A stretch of 10,878 nucleotides of DNA. It comes from Phialocephala subalpina (lineage: Eukaryota; Ascomycota; Leotiomycetes; Helotiales; Mollisiaceae). The stretch is from the NCBI GenBank assembly GCA_900073065.1, contig FJOG01000055.1, positions 279,466 through 290,343 on the forward strand, given 5' to 3'. A model generated the notes under the pieces. That model saw nothing but the letters and a program-made list of their open reading frames with translations. It had not been told where the DNA came from and searched no databases. The position numbers and the translations under genes were made by a program. Numbering within the stretch: the stretch's first letter is position 1; each line of letters begins with the position of its first letter. Below are positions 7,641-10,878 of the stretch, in pieces.

Positions 7641-8700
7641 TTTAGCGAGGTTTATTACTTATTCCTCTTAGAACCTCTAAAAATCTTCTTTAGGAATTAG
7701 TTAGAATATTCTTAGGTTATCTTTTAGTTCCGATTAAGTAGCTTATAAATCGTTTTATTATTTGCTTAATTTCTCGCCGTTATATAATATTCTCCTCGTG
7801 ATTATATATATTTAATAGGGTTTATTATAACTTTTACGCTTAATCGCATTAATTTGTTTCTTGGGGCATTCGTTTTATGATTTAGTCTTATTATATAAGC
7901 CGGCTATATATCCCAAAAGGTTATATTCAAAGTATAGTTTCTTTTCGCGATATTAATTTATCTTATCTTTAAAGAATTTTTCTTCTTTTCTTTTAAAAGT
8001 AATATTAATCTTTATAAGTTATAATTAGTAACTACGAGAACTAGAGTTCTTTTTGCTTAGTTTCTTATAATTATACCCAATCGAGTATTATCTTTTTTTC
8101 TCTAAAAATTATTCAAATAATTGGTTATTAATTTAGATTATTATATTAATTATTCTTTATAAATCCTTGGACTTATCGCGTTATACGAATTTATCCTTAA
8201 TAATATCCCGAAATCCCTTATAAAATTAAATTATTAATATTTCGTCGTTTTAATTAATACGTCTTATATATTATTAGAATTTAATTACGTAAGCAAAAGT
8301 AGCGCCGTATTAATATAGCTTTTAAAGCTTTTTTTTAATTAATTTTTCTTTATTTATATCCTCGAATACCTTAAAGATCTTGCTTTTAAACCCGTTGAAA
8401 GTCCCGAAGATTTTCGTAGTAAAGTTATCTTATTTATTGGCATCCGATCCGTAATTAAAGTAATCCTTTTGGGTCGTCTTGGCTTAATTAAAGGTAGCGC
8501 CTATAAGGAAAGTAATTGCCTATAGTATTTCTTTGGTTTTAGCCCTAAATTTGTCTTTGTTAAACTCGATATATACTATGTATTATATAAGGTAAAAGCG
8601 TAACTTATTTTGTGCTTTATTATATAAGTTAAATTCCTGAACTTTTAGTATCTTAGAAACCGCGTTAATCTCGATTAATAATAATATAAACTTAAGAATT
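7641..8700 (-). pseudogene. gypsy-type gag remnant (Retrotrans_gag plus CCHC knuckle)
   Basis: The minus-strand reading is unusually well preserved. EINAVSKILKVQEFNLYNKA occurs near 8673-8614, then KDKFRAKTKEIL near 8563-8525 and ITFLIGATFN near 8517-8488, the 'F.EG.A..WA' capsid block. FTTKIFGTFNGFKSKIFKVF follows near 8420-8362 and YGATFAYVIKF near 8309-8277. FYKGFRDIIKDKF follows near 8225-8187, then a KDL...INNQLFE segment near 8167-8115, matching 'LIELAIRIDNRLYER'. The zinc knuckle lies at 7934-7893. One phase holds from about 8680 to 7650 with no indel. The capsid part has few stops, so it was less affected by RIP than pol. The start codon is uncertain. It lies directly downstream of the 5' LTR. 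Confidence 0.88.
7893..7934 (-). other. Gag CCHC zinc knuckle with all four ligands changed to Tyr
   Basis: The minus strand reads YFEYNLLGYIAGLY. The four Tyr occupy exactly the C-x2-C-x4-H-x4-C ligand positions of a retroviral-type knuckle (CFECGLxGHIAGxC-like). TAC/TAT arises from TGC/TGT by G to A and from CAT by C to T, the changes RIP makes on opposite strands. Metal and RNA binding would be lost. Confidence 0.85.
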
Positions 8701-8934
8701 AACTTAGTAAATAAGAATCTAATAATAAATATAATAAAATATTTAGTTAATATTATAAGAGATAATGCTCAAAGTATAACGGTTAACTCGATTAGCTAAT
8801 TATAAGGGTAGTTTATATATAATAAGAACTAGGTAATTCTAATGAAAAATAACGTTTAAATCTTATTATTAAGTATAATATTAAGATATTATATTTAAGT
8901 TAAGTATAAAGCTCTTATCTAAGGGAATCTTGCC

Positions 8935-8944
8935 TATTTATATA
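8935..8944 (-). promoter_or_regulatory. TATA-like box in gypsy LTR
   Basis: The minus strand reads TATATAAATA, about 180 bases into the LTR and about 250 bases before gag. This is a plausible position for the pol II promoter that makes genomic RNA. In such AT-rich DNA the motif alone is weak; the LTR context supports it. Confidence 0.45.
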
Positions 8945-9016
8945 AAACCTTTTTGCTCTTAGAGTTTAGAATAGTAGAGTCCGTATTCGTTCCAGGATTT
9001 CATCATTTGGGACTTT

Positions 9017-9026
9017 ATCACGTGAT
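9017..9026. promoter_or_regulatory. Perfect 10-bp palindrome with CACGTG core in LTR
   Basis: ATCACGTGAT contains the E-box CACGTG (9019-9024), the class of site bound by bHLH factors such as Cbf1 or Pho4 relatives in fungi. It lies upstream of the TATA-like box in the region corresponding to U3. Binding is not shown. Confidence 0.4.
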
Positions 9027-9063
9027 TACTAAGTCTCGTGTCCCCATGATCCTAGGGTCTACT

Positions 9064-9095
9064 ATAGGCAAGCTTACTCGCTTTATTGAGCCTAT
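9064..9095. repeat. Inverted repeat in gypsy LTR
   Basis: ATAGGC at 9064-9069 and GCCTAT at 9090-9095 are exact reverse complements 20 bases apart, in the RIP-spared part of the LTR. No function is assigned. Confidence 0.35.
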
Positions 9096-9123
9096 GGTCC
9101 ATTAGATTATATGAGTCGTAACA

Positions 9124-10878
9124 TATTACTCCCTTCTTAATTAAATCTCTAAATACTCGATTAAATATCTTTATATAAATTTTAATTAATAAGTATTCGT
9201 TTAAAGTTTATATAATAATTCGACGTAAAAATCCTAAACTAATTCCAAAGTTCTTTTAATCTTATTCTTTAAAATCCTTTTTAAGAATAATATAAAATTT
9301 AATATAATAATTTAATATAAAACGAATTTAATCGTAATAAAAAAGAGAGATATATCGCGGTATTTTTTTTTTTTCGTAGTAATAAAAACTTTAAAATCTT
9401 TATAAATATCGTCCTATTATTCTAAAAAAGCCATAATATTTTCTCTATTAAAATAAAGCGCTTAAAAAGTCCTAAAAAGGAATAATTACATATTAAAAAC
9501 GAGGATATATTATGTAATTAAAATTATAAGATATTCGTTTTTATCGTTATATAAAAAAATAATATTTCGAAATAAATTTATTTCAAAAGAATTTCCTTTG
9601 CCGTTTNAAAAGAACCACTTAAAAAAGTATTAATTAATATTATAATAAAAAATAATCGCCTAATATTAAATTATATCGAAAGTAACTCGTAGAAACTAGT
9701 TTATAAATCGATAATTATTTTAATAATCCGAGAGAAATTTATTTCTTTAAATAAATATTATCAAATAAAAGTTTCTTATAAGAATAATTTTTACTTATAG
9801 TATTTATAATTAAAAAGAAATTTCGAGTTCTAAATTTTATTTAAAGTTTAATCTTTTTAATTATCCGAGTAAAACGCATTATTACCTTTTTTCTCGTATA
9901 AAAACTTTTATTTAAATTTATTTTGTATTTCCTCGTAAATACTAATATTCTTTAAATTATTATAAATTTAATATTAAAGTTATTCCGAGTATTCCTTATA
10001 TTACGATTCTTAAAAAGATTAAAATTAAAATACAAAATAACGCTATAATTTCGCTTCTTAAAATACGAACTTCTTTTTATCTTTATAATAAATCTCTAAT
10101 ATTCGTATTCCGACTCCCAATAGAAATAATACCAATTTAAGGACTAATTTCCGTATTTAATTATCGTAAATTAATTCTTTTCTTTTTTTTATTTGCTATT
10201 ATACCGATTATATCGAATAATTTAATACGTAAATTCCAAGAATTAACGTTTTTTCGTAATCTCGTTATTTTATAGCCCAATTTCTTTAATTTTAAATCAA
10301 TAAATTAATAAATAAAAAAGTTTACTCTTTATTAATTGATTTTTAGCCTTCGAATTCTAATAGTTTAAATTCTTTAATAATAATCGCAATATTTAAAACA
10401 TAATTCTCATGAGTTATAATTCGTAATATCCAAATAATATTACTTTAAAATTCTTAGCTTCACTTGCTAATATAAAAAGGCAATAATTCTCTTAAAGGAA
10501 ACCCACCCAAATTTTATATAATTATAATAAATTTATAAGCTTTAATAAATACTTGATTTCGCTTTTATAATTATTCGTTATATGTAATAAGGCTAATAAA
10601 ATAAAATAGTAAAAAGTTATTATTATTTCTTAGAAAATAAAAAGCTCTTTATATATTAAAGGGTATATAATTAATATAAACCTCCGAAATTACTATTACA
10701 AATAAGGATTTTTAAAGCAAAACAAATCGCCCCGCCATAATATTTATTAATATTTTTAAATTTTTAAATTAAATAAATTCGATAAACTCGAATTTTATAA
10801 GTAAATATATTTTAAATTAATTATTTTAAAAATAATAATTATATTATAATATTATAATCGCTTATAATTATAAAAATA
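9124..10878. other. Unidentified AT-rich, RIP-like flank
   Basis: No gene, LTR or transposase motif could be recognised on either strand. The stretch has almost no TpG up to about 10340, typical of RIPped repeat DNA, and is somewhat milder at 10380-10560, where CpA and TpG reappear. On the minus strand several frames are nearly open. Examples are 9350-9130, with KNFGISLGFLRRIII and YIKIFNRVFRDLIKK just before the LTR start, and about 10290-9650. Other frames, including plus-strand ones, look equally coherent, so I do not call a coding region. It is probably an older RIPped repeat or intergenic DNA into which the gypsy element inserted. A 12-T run lies at 9363-9374 and one ambiguous base at 9607. 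Confidence 0.55.
9607..9607. other. Ambiguous base (n)
   Basis: This is the only non-ACGT character in the window. It marks an unresolved consensus position in AT-rich repeat sequence, so local base and frame calls here deserve caution. Confidence 0.99.

Larger units (their letters stand above)
5202..9123 (-). mobile_element. Ty3/gypsy-type LTR retrotransposon, RIP-degraded, missing integrase and 3' LTR
   Basis: On the minus strand the order is 5' LTR (about 9123-8750), gag with CCHC knuckle, protease, RT and RNase H, the Metaviridae order. Similarity ends inside RNase H near 5225, and no integrase is seen before the copia tail begins. The coding phases are gag in one frame, protease-RT in a second, and a third after a one-base shift at 6030-6043. 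The plus strand is T-rich here and A-rich across the copia element, so both coding strands are A-rich. I infer that the remainder lies left of this window beyond the copia 5' LTR; this has not been observed. Confidence 0.9.
8750..9123 (-). repeat. gypsy 5' LTR
   Basis: On the minus strand the element opens with TGTTACGACTC at 9123, directly after heavily RIPped DNA. Positions 9123 to about 8960 keep normal CpA/TpG content. A TATA-like box lies at 8944-8935. Gag begins near 8700, so the LTR ends between about 8760 and 8720. RIP has blurred the terminal CA and the primer-binding site, and I could not place them. The partner LTR is not in the window. Confidence 0.7.

Noticed and set aside
9640..10300. 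Third reverse transcriptase, LINE or DNA transposase in the right flank
   Set aside because: A segment resembling 'AYHQI' near 9750 (plus strand) and long near-open minus-strand frames were examined. No second conserved block followed in the same frame, so no family could be supported.
1..10878. Mitochondrial or plasmid DNA suggested by the AT content
   Set aside because: Stops sit at conserved Gln/Trp positions of nuclear LTR retrotransposons, CpG is abundant, and there are no tRNA, rRNA or respiratory genes.
9124..10878. Starship captain (DUF3435-type) recombinase
   Set aside because: Considered because of the fungal RIP context and near-open frames, but no recombinase motif or cargo gene could be read.
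1..10878. CRISPR array, tRNA or rRNA genes
   Set aside because: No regularly spaced direct repeats and no cloverleaf or rRNA core motifs were seen on either strand.

Overview
The window looks like an AT-rich, gene-empty block from a filamentous ascomycete (Pezizomycotina-type) genome. CpA and TpG are strongly depleted, TpA is in excess and CpG is well kept. This is the signature of repeat-induced point mutation (RIP), C to T mainly at CpA on either strand. I find no intact host gene, tRNA, rRNA or CRISPR array. Almost everything recognisable is retrotransposon, and it becomes readable once the TAA/TAG codons are read as former CAA, CAG or TGG.

Layout. (1) Positions 1 to about 5201, plus strand: a Ty1/copia-type LTR retrotransposon whose 5' end lies outside the window. 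In order it has gag with a CCCH-type zinc knuckle, aspartic protease, HHCC/DDE integrase, a linker, reverse transcriptase, RNase H, a purine tract, and an LTR-like tail ending at a perfect 21-base palindrome. (2) Positions about 5202 to 9123, minus strand: a Ty3/gypsy-type element with a 5' LTR, gag with a CCHC knuckle, protease, reverse transcriptase, and an RNase H that stops abruptly beside the copia tail. Its integrase and 3' LTR are absent from the window. (3) Positions 9124 to 10878: very AT-rich sequence that I cannot identify, with one ambiguous base.

Interpretation. The simplest history is that the gypsy element landed in older sequence, the copia element inserted into the gypsy RNase H/integrase boundary, and the nest was then RIP-mutated. 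Reading frames survive remarkably well: about 1,080 codons of copia pol run in one phase with no indel that I can see. Both elements are inactivated by stops and by substitutions at catalytic or metal-binding residues. The best leads for follow-up are the nested junction, the complete Cys/His to Tyr conversion of the gypsy knuckle, the mosaic of RIP-spared islands, and the unidentified right flank. I see no convincing evidence of a new functional system.
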